This document shows, in pieces, positions 19,547 to 29,476 of a stretch of 64,000 nt of DNA. The notes beneath the pieces were generated by a model. That model had not been told where the DNA came from. It did no database searches and saw only the letters and a list, made by a program, of their open reading frames with translations. Both the position numbers and the translations under genes were made by a program. This DNA comes from an uncultured Verrucomicrobiales bacterium (GTDB lineage: Bacteria; Verrucomicrobiota; Verrucomicrobiia; Verrucomicrobiales; Akkermansiaceae): NCBI GenBank assembly GCA_949373085.1, contig CASICJ010000008.1, positions 1 through 64,000 of the forward strand, written 5' to 3'. How positions within the stretch are numbered: position 1 is the stretch's first letter; every line of letters starts with the position of its first letter.

Positions 19547-20747
19547 TCATCGCTTATCGCCAGCCGCCCAGATAGCCTTGATAGTCTCCTCCTGTCGCTG
19601 TCCCTTGGGCGGCTTCATACTAGCCGTGTAATGTTGGAAGCGACGCAGTGGGAGCTGAAAGTATCCGTTGGTGTCTGTTCTTCGAATCCAGTTGTAAGCA
19701 TACTTGAGCCATTCGTTACGATACTTCTCCGGTTGTTTCGTGAACCAACCAATCTCGTCCCAGCCCCAGACATGGATCTTATCCGCCGCGCGATACTCAC
19801 CTCCATGATCTGAGCTGCCGAAATTGTCGAGTTCAACGATGTAGGGAAGAGCTTTACAGGACCAACCGCTGGGAGTCCGCCCACCTTTACTTCGACCGTA
19901 AATCGAATCGCTAAAGCTCTTCTCCAGAATAGCCTCGTAGGGCTTACCCTTGACCGACTTCGGCCGTGAGGGAAAGGAGTGGAGATCAAACATGAGTTCG
20001 CCCTCGTGGACGATGCCACCACTTGGAGTATGGGCGTCGGCAAGCACAAGGTGACGTCGCGCATGTTTCCCGGCATATTTACGAATACGCTTCATCATGT
20101 CTCGCCAGTGCGTGTGATCTCTATCGCGGTCATCCATGATTTCTACCTGACCAAAGTGAATGGCTTCGAGACCCATATCGATCCAGCGTGTCCCCACATA
20201 AAAGAACCACATACGGGTCTCCAGGCGGCTCATGTCCGGAACCGAAGCACCCTTACTCCAGTGATCAACACGACGCCTGAAAGAATAGAGCATATCCTTG
20301 TAACGGAAATTTCGCGCTTCCGGCTTGATGCCGAACTCATTGAACACGGAGGCAGGAATCGCGACATTGTCGACATCAGTGGTCACAATTTCGAAGATCG
20401 CACCCTGAAGGATGATGTCGGGATCCATCGCATGGATCCGTTTGACGAATGGTTCACCCTTCCTGACCAGACCATCGATCTCCGATTCGTTACCCCACAT
20501 CCAGATAACACGTCCCGCAAACTTCACGCCGGTATTCTTCATCATACGCAAGTCATCGTCCAAAGTGTAGTGAAGCAGAGACGCGACAGTGGCACTGCGG
20601 GCAAGGTAATTCTCGAGGACAGACCGGGAAATTTTTCCATCGAAACGATAGTCGAGTGTTTTGATTGGCTCATTACCAGACAAGAAGGGCCGTGAGAGAG
20701 GAGGAGAGCAGCGCCAAGAGAAGCGTTGGTATCGTCAAAGGGATCAT
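19547..20747 (-). CDS. Secreted protein of unknown function, glycosidase-like, one frameshift
   Basis: Not recognised with certainty. The automatic start is a TTG at 20683. Upstream, ATG 20747 encodes a signal peptide (MIPLTIPTLLLALLSSSLTA), joined to the mature part by removing one C from the CCC near 20690, giving 399 aa. The mature protein is Trp- and Tyr-rich, with DLHSFPSRP, ALPYIVELDNFGSSDHGG and HVWGWDEIGWFTKQPEKYR. Clustered Asp/Glu after hydrophobic strands (GLEAIHFGQVEI, HLVLADAHTPSGG) suggests a TIM-barrel, perhaps glycoside-acting, protein. A 238-aa ORF antisense to it is a shadow. Confidence 0.55.
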
Positions 20748-21100
20748 GAGTCCCAATTTAATGTGCTAAAAGGAGCGACTGCCACCTTTATTACAACAGA
20801 AACGTATCTTTGAAATACTTCAATCCGACTCCTTATCTCTGGCCCTCAAAGACGGCTTTGACCATCTCCCGATAAAAGTAAATTCCTGAAAATTGAAAAA
20901 AATCGCACCAAAATTCACAGATTAGCGAAAGGAGAATTTACGCAAATTATTCCTTTAATCGAGAAGTGTCTATTGTAGCCTCATCAGAGATTTGTTATAC
21001 ATCCTGTCTTATTTTTTGGAATGAGTGTAACAAACCGTGGATAATCCTACTTAAAACATGAAACGGAGAACGAATATTCCTTTTCCACCACAGCGTTAGC
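20748..21100. other. Intergenic region between divergent genes
   Basis: 353 bp between the minus-strand secreted protein and the cytochrome-type gene. It contains one clear copy of the dispersed repeat (20837-20893) and AT-rich sequence. No coding frame or RNA structure recognised. Confidence 0.6.
20837..20893 (+). repeat. Dispersed intergenic repeat, copy A
   Basis: CTCTGGCCCTCAAAGACGGC and, further on, CTCCCGATAAAAGTAAATTC match the family consensus (CTCCGGTCCAAATGCGAC ... CCCGCCAAAAGTAAATTC-CTAGTAAT). Same orientation as all other copies. About 207 bp before the next plus-strand start. Confidence 0.6.
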
Positions 21101-23460
21101 ATGGCTATCAAGGTGAACAGCACAAGAATAGTCTCCATCTGGATTCTAGCCATTGCGGTCCTTCTTACGTCGGTTTTTTCAGCCAAGGCCTCACCACCCT
21201 CTGGCTTCGACGAAATGATAAAAACCTTTCCTGAAGGAAAACTGCATCCGTTGTCACGGGAAGAAGAAGCAAAAGGGGAAACTGACTCTTCACGAGGCAC
21301 CAGTCGACTTCGCAGAAGCCCGAGACCTCCGATTTGTGGCTCGAGCTTCTTGCCCAACTGACCGCCAGAGACATGCCCCCACTAGACGAGGAGGACCAGC
21401 CGACTGATCGGGAACGCAATTCGGTGATCGAATGGATCGACCGGCAGTTGCTGACCGCGGGCTCAGGCGAAACTTACCGCAAAAAGCTGCTCGCCCCCGA
21501 ATACGGCAACTGGGTAAACCACGAAAAGCTTTTTTCGGGTGAAATCAAAACTCCTCCTTTTTCACCCTCCCGCCTCTGGCGGTTCAATACTGAGATTTTT
21601 GCCCACAAAGGCTTTGGCAAGGCCAAGAGCCCCTTCAGTTACGTCACCTCGGAGCGCGGGATCCGCGATTACGCCGCGCTATCGATAGCGGACAAGAGCA
21701 CGGTCCAAATGACTATGATCGTGGCCGATTCCTTTCTCACGGACCGCGAAAACCGGGGCGATTTTTTGGATTTTGCGGATGCTAAGCCGGTCCCTGAGGA
21801 ACAGGCCCTTGTCGAGGTGATCACGGCGCGAGCATAGCAGGGTGCTCGGACGCTACCCGAACAACGAGGAGCAGGAAAAGTACCTAACCTTCCTCAAGCG
21901 CAGCATCAAGATGGGCGGCAAGCTGGACGGACTCAAAACCACGATCAAAGCAATGTTCCTGAGTCCGGAATCGATCTACCGGATGGAATTCGGCCTGGGT
22001 GAGGTCGACGAGCACGGACGCCGGCATTTGTCACCGGACGAGCTGGCCCATGCGATCGCCTACGCCTTGACGGATCATAGACCGGACAACCATCCTCTCA
22101 TTCGAGAGACCCTGCAAAAGGGAAAGCTGAAAACCAAGGAGGACGTGACCCGTCTCGTCCGCCAATTGCTCGACGAGCAACTCTTGACGGGACACTGGGA
22201 CCGGAAGGACCTGCCGCGGATCGGGCGGTTCTTTGAGGAGTTCTTTGGTTTTCATCGGGCCGGAACGGTCTTCAAGGACAACGACCGACGGGGTGCGGAA
22301 AAGATTAACCAATGGAACACGACCATGCTCATTCACGACGCCCGGATGCTCATTGAGCATGTCTTGAAGAAGGACAAGGACGTCATCGGCGAGCTTTTGA
22401 CCACCAATGAATACTTCATCGCCCATCCGGGCGACAACGAGTATGCCCGCGAGCATTACGAAAAGAGAAGTCGCCGAGATCTATGGATCCGGGCTTATGT
22501 CGAAGCCCGTGTTGAACTGCAGCAAGAATCAGATCAAGCGGGATTTCAATTTTGAGGACATGCCAGAAAAGGCCGAGGAAGCGCTGGTGGCTGCCCGACG
22601 GGATGCGGAGCAAACTGTTGCCATGTATCAAGGCGACCCTGGACAAGGGAATGCACCGCCATCCCTAATTTTCCTTTCGCGGGCAAAAGGGGCGCGGCAT
22701 TGCGGACCTCCTTTATATCGAGCCCTACAATTTGCCAAGTAACGGTCGTCACGACGAACAAAAGTGGGACTGGCCTATCGAACAACCCTTGAAGATGCCC
22801 AAGGAGGAGCGGGCGGGTCTACTGACGCATCCGGCGTGGTTGACAGCTTATTCACTCAATGAGGGCAATGATCCCATTCATCGGGGGATCTGGATATACG
22901 AACGTTTATTGGCCGGAGTGCTTGGGGACGTTCCGCCAGACGTCGATGCGGCAGTGCCAAGCGATTCTCACAAAACACTCAGGGAAAGGATGGAGCCCCT
23001 GCGCAGCGAAAGGTGCTGGAAGTGCCACCGCAAGATGAATTCGCTTGGTGAAGCGTTTGAAATCTTTGATGACTGGGGCCGCTATCGAACTCATCACTAC
23101 TTCGACGAGAACGGTGAAATCTACATGCGGCGCGATAACCAGTTCGACCGCAAGCTCAAGGAGGGAAAACTAAAGCGCCGCAAGGTCGACGCCTCCGGAG
23201 AAATCGCCTTTTCGGGCGACCCCAAGATCGATGGGAAAGTGAAGAATGCAGTCGAAATGATGCAACGCTTAGGACGTTCGGACCGGGCCCGTCAGTCATT
23301 CATTCGGCATTTGTTCCGGTATTTCATGGGTCGCAACGAGATGCTGAGCGATTCAAAAACCTTGATCGAAGCCGAAGAAGCCTATGTGAATAATGGCGGA
23401 AGCTTCAAGGCGCTCGTCACCTCATTACTAAGTTCCGATTCTTTCCTCTACAGACGATAA
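21101..23460 (+). pseudogene. PSCyt1/DUF1592/DUF1588/DUF1585 cytochrome-type protein, seven frameshifts
   Basis: The restored 784-aa secreted protein has an N-terminal signal anchor (about 10-28), then a heme c motif ENCIRCHGKK (CxxCH) and ARDMPPLDEED of the PSCyt1 domain. Next come DUF1592-type helices (LSPDELAHAIAYAL), a DUF1588 region with LLTHPAWLTAYS and GIWIYERLLAG, and the CWKCHRKMNSLGEAFE motif. It ends with DUF1585 (LFRYFMGRNEM, LLSSDSFLYRR). Shifts: extra base near 21230, 21326, 21825, 22463, 22629 and 22664; missing G in the run 22689-22692. It precedes a DUF1552 gene by 14 bp, the usual pairing. Base use looks more GC-rich than neighbours. The biological role of this pair is not established. 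Confidence 0.75.
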
Positions 23461-23473
23461 CCTTTCCTTTTTT

Positions 23474-24913
23474 ATGATTTACAAAAGACGTCAATTCTTT
23501 CGGAAGCTTTCTCGTGGCGGAAGCGCTCTAGCTCTGACCCCCTTCTTCCAATCCCTTCGCGCACATGGAGAAGGAAACGAGGCCATATTACCTAAGCGTT
23601 TCGTCTTCGTCGTGAAATCCTCCGGAATCGACAAGTTCAACCTCGTGCCCAAGGGCCTCGAAAATCACTTCGTCAATCCAGATGACCATAAGAAACTTGG
23701 GAATCGGGGACGGCGAGAAGGACCTCTCGTAGATGTTGCTCTAGCAGATCACAAACTACCGGAAAAACTGGCAGCCTTGGAAACATTAAAAGACCGCTTA
23801 ACAATCATTCAAAGTTTGTCCGGAGTTGGCTTCCGGGGCAACCATACCAAGGGGTTTGGAACTCTTTCGCTTCACGATTCGGAAAAGGTAGCCGTTGCCC
23901 CCACTCTGGACTGCCTACTCGGACAACATCTCTCCACGGGTCCATATCCGATGTATGGCATGGCAATGAGTGGCCAACTACTCGAATCGGCAGGATGGAA
24001 ACCGGAGGACTCCTATTGCTATCCGAACCTCTCTGCCTACGGAGCGGCCAAGCCCGTTGCTTATCAGGGTTCGCCAAGAAAAGCCTTTTTCGAGCTCTTC
24101 GGCGCCGCGGTCGCAAGCCCTAGGGAACTAGAAAAGAAAATCGCACTGAACGGAAGCCTGATGGATTTCCTGACTGAGGATGCCCGCCGCGTTGAGAAGC
24201 AACTATCCGGAGACGACAAAGCACGATTTGCTCAGTATATGGATTCGTTCGATTCCCTAAGAAAAATCGAAGAAAAGAAAGCAGCCCTCACGGAGCGCAT
24301 TAAAAAACATACTCCTAAACAGACGGAACGCTTTAATTCCACTGCGCCTTCCGGGCGAATCGAATCGCACTTTGAAATTGCAACCGCCGCTTTGATCGCT
24401 GGTCTTACAAACGTGGTCACGCTGCGGCCAGATACTTTAGGCGTAAAATATTCCGAACTAGGCCTCTCGAATTCCGTTCATGCCTTAGGTCACCTCCAAG
24501 ACAACAAGGCTTCAAACGGCTGGACTGGTCATCAGGCCCGTATGGAAATCGAAAAGCTGCACTTCAAAGAGATCGCAAAAATGGCAAAAAAGTTCGCCAG
24601 TATCCCAGAAGGGAATGGTTCAATGCTCGACAATACGATGATCGTCTACATGTCGTGCTCATCAGGCGACCATCATTGCGCCGGTCATGACTGGCCGGTC
24701 GTCCTGTTGGGCGGAATGGGAAAAAAACTCAAGGCGGGACGCTACCTCGAGTATCCTAAATATGGGAGTAAAGGCCACCGAACAGTGGGCAACTTTTACC
24801 TTTCCTTGATGCAAGCCGCTGGGATGAAAACTTCCGAATCCTTTGGTCAGTCAGACTCAAACTTGAAGGATCTCGACCTCAAAGGGCCCCTCCAGGAATT
24901 GATGCAAGGCTAA
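23474..24913 (+). CDS. DUF1552 secreted protein
   Basis: 479 aa. The N-terminus has a Tat-like leader (KRRQFFRKLSRGGSALALTP). The body fits DUF1552: PKRFVFVVKSSGID, HDSEKVAVAPTLDC, LTNVVTLRPDTLGVKYSELG, and the C-terminal STP-like blocks GHRTVGNFYLSLMQAAG. DUF1552 proteins are nearly always encoded beside DUF1592/PSCyt proteins in Planctomycetota and Verrucomicrobiota, as here. Location is presumably periplasmic or surface; the activity is unknown. Confidence 0.85.
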   Translation: MIYKRRQFFRKLSRGGSALALTPFFQSLRAHGEGNEAILPKRFVFVVKSSGIDKFNLVPKGLENHFVNPDDHKKLGNRGRREGPLVDVALADHKLPEKLAALETLKDRLTIIQSLSGVGFRGNHTKGFGTLSLHDSEKVAVAPTLDCLLGQHLSTGPYPMYGMAMSGQLLESAGWKPEDSYCYPNLSAYGAAKPVAYQGSPRKAFFELFGAAVASPRELEKKIALNGSLMDFLTEDARRVEKQLSGDDKARFAQYMDSFDSLRKIEEKKAALTERIKKHTPKQTERFNSTAPSGRIESHFEIATAALIAGLTNVVTLRPDTLGVKYSELGLSNSVHALGHLQDNKASNGWTGHQARMEIEKLHFKEIAKMAKKFASIPEGNGSMLDNTMIVYMSCSSGDHHCAGHDWPVVLLGGMGKKLKAGRYLEYPKYGSKGHRTVGNFYLSLMQAAGMKTSESFGQSDSNLKDLDLKGPLQELMQG

Positions 24914-24958
24914 AAGATTCAAGATCGTTTCGTAACGATGATTAATTCCCTTTCTCCA

Positions 24959-25016
24959 CTCCGGTCCAAACGCGACTTCAACCCTTTCCCGCCAAAAGTA
25001 ATTTCCTAGTAATAAA
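24959..25016 (+). repeat. Dispersed intergenic repeat, copy B (closest to consensus)
   Basis: Starts CTCCGGTCCAAACGCGACTT, continues with a CAACCC block and ends CCGCCAAAAGTAATTTCCTA then GTAATAA. It ends four bases before the GTG start of the YdcF-like gene. Best copy to seed a search. Confidence 0.7.
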
Positions 25017-25019
25017 CCA

Positions 25020-25670
25020 GTGCTCTCCAACCAAGAAATCACTCTCGCTCAAATCCTGTGGGATTTTCACAAGATTGATCATCCTGTGGAAAAGGCAGAC
25101 TTAATTTTAGGCTTAGGAAGCTATGACCTGCGTGTCGCGGACCACTGTGCAAAACTTGCTCTTGAAGGCTTTGCGCCGCATATTCTTTTTAGCGGTTCTC
25201 AGGGAAATTTCACCCGAGGAAAATGGTCAAAATCTGAAGCCGAAATGTTTGCAGATCGGGCGATCGAGGTAGGAGTTTCACCGAGTTGCATTCTCATCGA
25301 ACCGAAAGCGGCCAACACCGGTGAAAATGTCCGCTTCGCGCGGAAGTTACTCGATACTAAGCAAATTGAAGTTTCATCCGTCATTCTTGTCTCGAAGCCC
25401 AACATGAACCGCCGTGGATGGGCAACGATGCAAAAATTTTGGCCGGAAGCACGCGTCATTTGCAGTCATCCTAGGACGCATTTCCTCCACAGTCCTGCTG
25501 ATGGACACTCACCAGAAGATATCATCCACGAAATTGTGGGAGACCTACAGCGCATTATAGAATATCCCAAGCGTGAATTTCAAACCACGCAGGAGATTCC
25601 AACTGAGATTTTCGATGCCTACGAAAAACTTGTCGGGCTAGGATACACGGAACATATGCTGCAGCAGTAA
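25020..25670 (+). CDS. YdcF-family (DUF218) protein
   Basis: 216 aa, GTG start at 25020. DUF218/YdcF Rossmann-like fold: ADLILGLGSYDLRVADHCAK, ILFSGSQGN, CILIEPKAANTGENVRFARK and VILVSKPNMNRRGWATMQKF are the family's four conserved blocks (GxG, SGG/SGS, E-x-x-x-x-N-T-x-E-N, S-x-x-x-H/N-x-x-R). No signal peptide or membrane helix, like E. coli YdcF and unlike the anchored SanA/ElyC. YdcF binds S-adenosylmethionine in vitro; the physiological role is unclear. Preceded directly by repeat copy B. Confidence 0.85.
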   Translation: MLSNQEITLAQILWDFHKIDHPVEKADLILGLGSYDLRVADHCAKLALEGFAPHILFSGSQGNFTRGKWSKSEAEMFADRAIEVGVSPSCILIEPKAANTGENVRFARKLLDTKQIEVSSVILVSKPNMNRRGWATMQKFWPEARVICSHPRTHFLHSPADGHSPEDIIHEIVGDLQRIIEYPKREFQTTQEIPTEIFDAYEKLVGLGYTEHMLQQ

Positions 25671-25896
25671 AGAATTCCCTACCATTTCGAGCATTCCTAC
25701 TGTATGCGAGTTCCTCTACTTATACGATTAGGTCTATCGCCATGACGACACTGCGTCCACGGCCGATGAGTAGAAGCACCATCGTTTTACTTATGAGTCA
25801 CACCAAGCTTCATTCCAAGACAACGAGCAAACTCGCTTTCTCCTCGCCCTCTCATAGGGCATTGGCTGACTTTAACCTTCAGGAGAGAGCTCGAGC

Positions 25897-26742
25897 ATGA
25901 GCGCCCCCTATGGTTATTTCCACACGGTTGGAAAAATTTACGAATTCCTTGTTCACCTCGCGGTGGTTCTTGGGGGGATGATCAGCCTGTTCTGGCTTGC
26001 TGGGAGTCTTTTCCTTTACGGGCAGCTGGGCCGACCGGCTTGGGAATGGGCGATCCTCGTGGCGGTCAGCCTCTCTGCTTTTTGCTGGTTTTGCGTTCGG
26101 GAATTCAAGAGGAGAAAGCTGAGAGCCGCCGCAGGCAAACCCGAGGATGAGGACAACTGGGGTGAAGGCAGGGAGGAGCTGGAGGTCCACCTTGCAGAGA
26201 TCGAGGAGGAGCTGAGTGAAGCCCGGCAGAGAGGGGCGAAGGGAATGATCGAGAAGCTTGAGGAGGGTCGCGAGGATGTGTTATCCCAGCTCGAGGGACT
26301 CCAACTGGAAGGCAAAATTGAGGAGCTCCATAAACTAAGGGATGAAGCAGGCGCAGCTGGTCGTGGGAGTGAGGCCAGGGAGTATTCGAAGAAAGTTGAT
26401 AAGCATAACACCCAGCTGAAAGAGCGTGGCGACCGGCTCGAAGACCAGCCCCCCGTCGCTAGAACATTTGCATATGGAATGCTGACTTCCTTTATTTTGT
26501 GCTTCGCCTTCATGTTCCTGCTTGCTCCGGGTTTCATGCTTCTGATCACCGGCGCATTCTGGGATGCGTGGACCGGGGTAGAGGGGTTCCGTGGCAGCGC
26601 TCAGCTTGGCGAGTGGTTGCGCTCTCCTGGCGTGATGACCGCGCTGATTGCTGCATCCCTGATCCTAGCCTGTCTGGGGATTAGGGTTGCCTCATGGCAT
26701 TTCAGCCCAGAGACACCAAAAACGGGGAAAGAAAATCTCTAG
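25897..26742 (+). CDS. Unrecognised four-helix membrane protein with central coiled coil
   Basis: 281 aa, family not recognised. Two N-terminal membrane segments (about 14-40 and 47-66), a highly charged region at about 70-185 rich in Glu, Lys, Arg and Leu heptads (EELEVHLAEIEEELSEARQR and on) that should form a long cytosolic coiled coil, then two more membrane segments (about 188-215 and 240-265). Symmetry of two helices either side of a coiled coil suggests a scaffold or mechanosensor-like architecture, but no motif supports this. Start ATG 25897 follows AGGAGAG about 12 bp upstream. Base composition looks GC-richer than adjacent genes. Confidence 0.7.
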   Translation: MSAPYGYFHTVGKIYEFLVHLAVVLGGMISLFWLAGSLFLYGQLGRPAWEWAILVAVSLSAFCWFCVREFKRRKLRAAAGKPEDEDNWGEGREELEVHLAEIEEELSEARQRGAKGMIEKLEEGREDVLSQLEGLQLEGKIEELHKLRDEAGAAGRGSEAREYSKKVDKHNTQLKERGDRLEDQPPVARTFAYGMLTSFILCFAFMFLLAPGFMLLITGAFWDAWTGVEGFRGSAQLGEWLRSPGVMTALIAASLILACLGIRVASWHFSPETPKTGKENL

Positions 26743-26828
26743 GAAAACCACGACAACTGATGCCTCAGTATTGCTTGCCACCTACCCTCTCCAACCTCCG
26801 TGCGAATATTTCTTACCTCCCAGTGTCT

Positions 26829-28217
26829 ATGAAAAGCGTCTATTTTTTCCCTCTCCTTTCCCTCCTGATTTCTACTCCTCTTGTTCAGGCCACCGAACGG
26901 AAACCTAACATCATTATCATCTTCTGCGATGATCTTGGCTATGCCGACATCGGGCCCTTCGGAGCCAAGAAGCACGCCACGCCCGTCCTTGACCAGATGG
27001 CCCGGGAAGGCATGCGGCTCACTGACTTTTATTCTACCTGCTCGGTATGCACCCCGTCTCGCTCCAGCCTCATGACCGGCTGTTATCCGCGTCGAGTCAA
27101 CATGCATGTCGATGAGAAGAATCTTTGTGTGCTCTTTCCTGCGGCGCGTAAGGGTCTCAATCCGGATGAAGTCACCATCGCCGAGGTCCTGAAGGAGCAA
27201 AATTACTCGACCATGTGTATCGGGAAATGGCACCTCGGAGATCACCCCGATTTTATGCCTACCAGCCAAGGCTTCGATCATTATTTCGGTATTCCCTACA
27301 GTAATGACATGAACCGTAAACAAGTCCCCTTACCTCTCGTACGCGACCTGACCGTAGTTAAAGATAGCGTACAAAAAGACACTACGATTACTGCGCAGTA
27401 TACCGCGGAAGCTGTGGAATTTATCAAATCTAACAGCAAGGCACCATTCTTTCTCTATCTCCCCCATACTGCAGTACACCTTCCCCTCGTGCCCGGAAAG
27501 GACTTCAAGGGCACCAGTAGAGCTGGTTCCTATGGAGACTGGGTCCAGGAGATCGACTGGTCGATGGGAGAAATCTTCAAGACCATCAAGTCTGAAGGTA
27601 TTGATAAACACACTCTGGTCCTCTTCACCTCAGATAATGGATCCGCCCGAGAAAAACAGGGTAGCAATCTGCCTCTGCGAGGTCGGAAAGGACGCACGGA
27701 TGAGGGAGGCATGAGGGTTCCCTGCATCGTTCGCTGGCCGGAACGAGTCCCTGCAGGAAGTTCCAGCGGAGCCCTCACCTGCACCATGGACCTCCTACCC
27801 ACCGCCGCCGCCATCTCAGGTGGCAAACTACCTGCTGACCGTCTCATTGATGGTAAAAACATCTGGCCGATCCTCAGCGGTAAGTCAAAGAGCCACCCTC
27901 GCGAGGCATTCTTTTATTATCAGATGGATCAGTTACAAGCGGTACGCTCCGGCATTTGGAAACTTTGCGTGGCAATGGACTCCAAGAAGCGCAACTGGGG
28001 AAACCCCGAAGGTAAGAAAGCGCTCGCTCTCTACAACCTCGCCACAGATATCCATGAAGATAATAATGTAGCTGCCAAACATCCGCGAATCGTTAAGAAG
28101 CTCCTCGCTCATGCTGAAGCCGCCCGGGAAGATCTCGGCGACGTGGGCCGACCCGGAAAGAGCCAACGTAAAGCCGGTTGGGTTGAAAAAGCCTCTCCAC
28201 GACTACTTCAACAATGA
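26829..28217 (+). CDS. Secreted arylsulfatase-type sulfatase
   Basis: 462 aa from ATG 26829, which opens a signal peptide (MKSVYFFPLLSLLISTPLVQ, cleavage after QA). The frame is open to 26694, overlapping the previous gene, but that extension lacks signal features. Motifs: PNIIIIFCDDLGYAD, formylglycine site SVCTPSRSSLMTG (Cys about 74), GKWHLGDH, HTAVHLPL, TSDNGS. Resembles arylsulfatase A/N-acetylgalactosamine-6-sulfatase types that desulfate algal or animal glycans. Needs a maturase from elsewhere. Sequence just before the start (CTCCGTGCGAATATTTC) may be a degenerate repeat copy. Confidence 0.88.
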   Translation: MKSVYFFPLLSLLISTPLVQATERKPNIIIIFCDDLGYADIGPFGAKKHATPVLDQMAREGMRLTDFYSTCSVCTPSRSSLMTGCYPRRVNMHVDEKNLCVLFPAARKGLNPDEVTIAEVLKEQNYSTMCIGKWHLGDHPDFMPTSQGFDHYFGIPYSNDMNRKQVPLPLVRDLTVVKDSVQKDTTITAQYTAEAVEFIKSNSKAPFFLYLPHTAVHLPLVPGKDFKGTSRAGSYGDWVQEIDWSMGEIFKTIKSEGIDKHTLVLFTSDNGSAREKQGSNLPLRGRKGRTDEGGMRVPCIVRWPERVPAGSSSGALTCTMDLLPTAAAISGGKLPADRLIDGKNIWPILSGKSKSHPREAFFYYQMDQLQAVRSGIWKLCVAMDSKKRNWGNPEGKKALALYNLATDIHEDNNVAAKHPRIVKKLLAHAEAAREDLGDVGRPGKSQRKAGWVEKASPRLLQQ

Positions 28218-28245
28218 CCTTTTGTCGCCCACCCCTTTCTCTAAT

Positions 28246-28302
28246 CTCCGCCTTAATGCGAGGATCAAAAACCACCTCCCAAAAGAAAATTAACAGTCAA
28301 TG
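28246..28302 (+). repeat. Dispersed intergenic repeat, copy C
   Basis: CTCCGCCTTAATGCGAGGAT with a later CTCCCAAAAGAAAATTAACA. It matches consensus at the CTCCG, AATGCGA and CCAAAAG blocks. Lies between two convergent genes, so here it precedes no plus-strand start. Confidence 0.45.
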
Positions 28303-28319
28303 GGTTTACGTTACCTGAA

Positions 28320-29222
28320 TCATCTTAGCATTGCTGAAAATTCACTCGGAAAATCAACCCGGTTGAACTCATTCAGAAAATAGATTCGAGCATCGGCATC
28401 TCCAACCTTGCCTTTTCTATAAATGGCCGCCGTGATATAATAGTCGAGATTAGGATTCGCTTTTGATTGATCTCCCAGCTCAAACCTAAATCTCTTCAAA
28501 CCGGGTCCAATCGGGATCTCTTCGATTATCTGCTCGGCAAATAGCTCCGCTTCCTTGTCAGCGATTCGGGAGTCATATTCCCACAACCTAACCATGGCGG
28601 TTCCTCTATCATCTCCAAACTGAGGAGTCCCCATAAAGCTTAACTCACCGAAAACCGCACTCACCGGCTTCACAGCGGCGCCGCCCTTGAGCAATCGAAA
28701 AAAACCATTTCCTCCCCGCTGCGTCGGAAAAGTCCAGATATGTTCCTCTCCATCCCCCTCGCCAACTCCTATTCCCCTCCAATCCTGTAAATTATTTGAA
28801 GTATAAATTGTATAAAAAACTCCAGTTTGACTGAAAACAGAAAGTTCTATTTGATTACCTTCCTTGCGGCGTATTTTGAGATCCTTTCTTATAGGCTCAG
28901 CAACGGTATTTTCTTTTATAAAACGAGCGGTAATCATTTTGATCTCTTGAGTAAAGATGAGCCTCGGGTCGTAAGTGTGCACGTATAGACTCTCCGCATG
29001 TTCTCCTTGTGGATAAAGGCTCCATGAATCAAACACATAACCAAGTGCGGGGACTGCCTGATAATGCTCTACGATTGCGTCTTCCGAGATTGAGGCAATC
29101 GACGAATTGATCGCACCTCCCTCTGCGGGAGAGGCCTGAGGCCAATAAAAAAAACCTTGGCCAAGTGACACTGCCAGACTCAGCATGAACACGGCTACTC
29201 CGAGGGTTTTAGATCTTGTCAT
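28320..29222 (-). CDS. Secreted protein with InlB-like repeat and C-terminal FFRL domain
   Basis: 300 aa. Signal peptide MTRSKTLGVAVFMLSLAVSL. At about 45-100 a segment (YQAVPALGYVFDSW ... KMITARF) resembles the divergent InlB B-repeat seen in bacterial surface proteins. At about 120-180, FYTIYTSNNLQDW ... GGNGFFRLL is the verrucomicrobial extracellular domain with the pattern Y-x-SxxLxxW...FFRL. The C-terminal third is a beta-rich region of unknown type. No catalytic residues seen; probable surface or adhesive protein. The same FRL domain ends the CBM-like protein at 47620-48960. Confidence 0.65.
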   Translation of the reverse strand: MTRSKTLGVAVFMLSLAVSLGQGFFYWPQASPAEGGAINSSIASISEDAIVEHYQAVPALGYVFDSWSLYPQGEHAESLYVHTYDPRLIFTQEIKMITARFIKENTVAEPIRKDLKIRRKEGNQIELSVFSQTGVFYTIYTSNNLQDWRGIGVGEGDGEEHIWTFPTQRGGNGFFRLLKGGAAVKPVSAVFGELSFMGTPQFGDDRGTAMVRLWEYDSRIADKEAELFAEQIIEEIPIGPGLKRFRFELGDQSKANPNLDYYITAAIYRKGKVGDADARIYFLNEFNRVDFPSEFSAMLR

Positions 29223-29359
29223 ATTCTCCTAAACTAAATCAATTGGGCAGATCTTCGTTAAAAAAAATCCTATCCCAAAACAAGGGGAATCGTCATTTTA
29301 GGCCTCACAAAGATCTACTTAGATTATAAAATTTCAAATTACTATTATCACATACGACT

Positions 29360-29476
29360 ATGAAAGACGATACTCTCAGCTTCAGAATTAGCAGCCATTT
29401 CTGGCAGAAGGCTTTATCCTTCTTAGAAGCTCGCTTTGGTCTTGGCCGCTACAAAGGCGGGATTAATCCCATATGA
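29360..29476 (+). CDS. Possible small ORF (38 aa)
   Basis: ATG 29360 to TGA 29476, no family recognised, basic and without membrane segment. It runs into the end of the convergent TPM gene by 14 bp. There is no good ribosome-binding site. Listed only because the 240-bp gap is otherwise empty; it may be chance. Confidence 0.2.
   Translation: MKDDTLSFRISSHFWQKALSFLEARFGLGRYKGGINPI

Noticed and set aside
19979-20695. 238-aa plus-strand ORF
   Set aside because: It lies fully antisense to the minus-strand secreted protein, has no family features, and its composition is that of a shadow frame.
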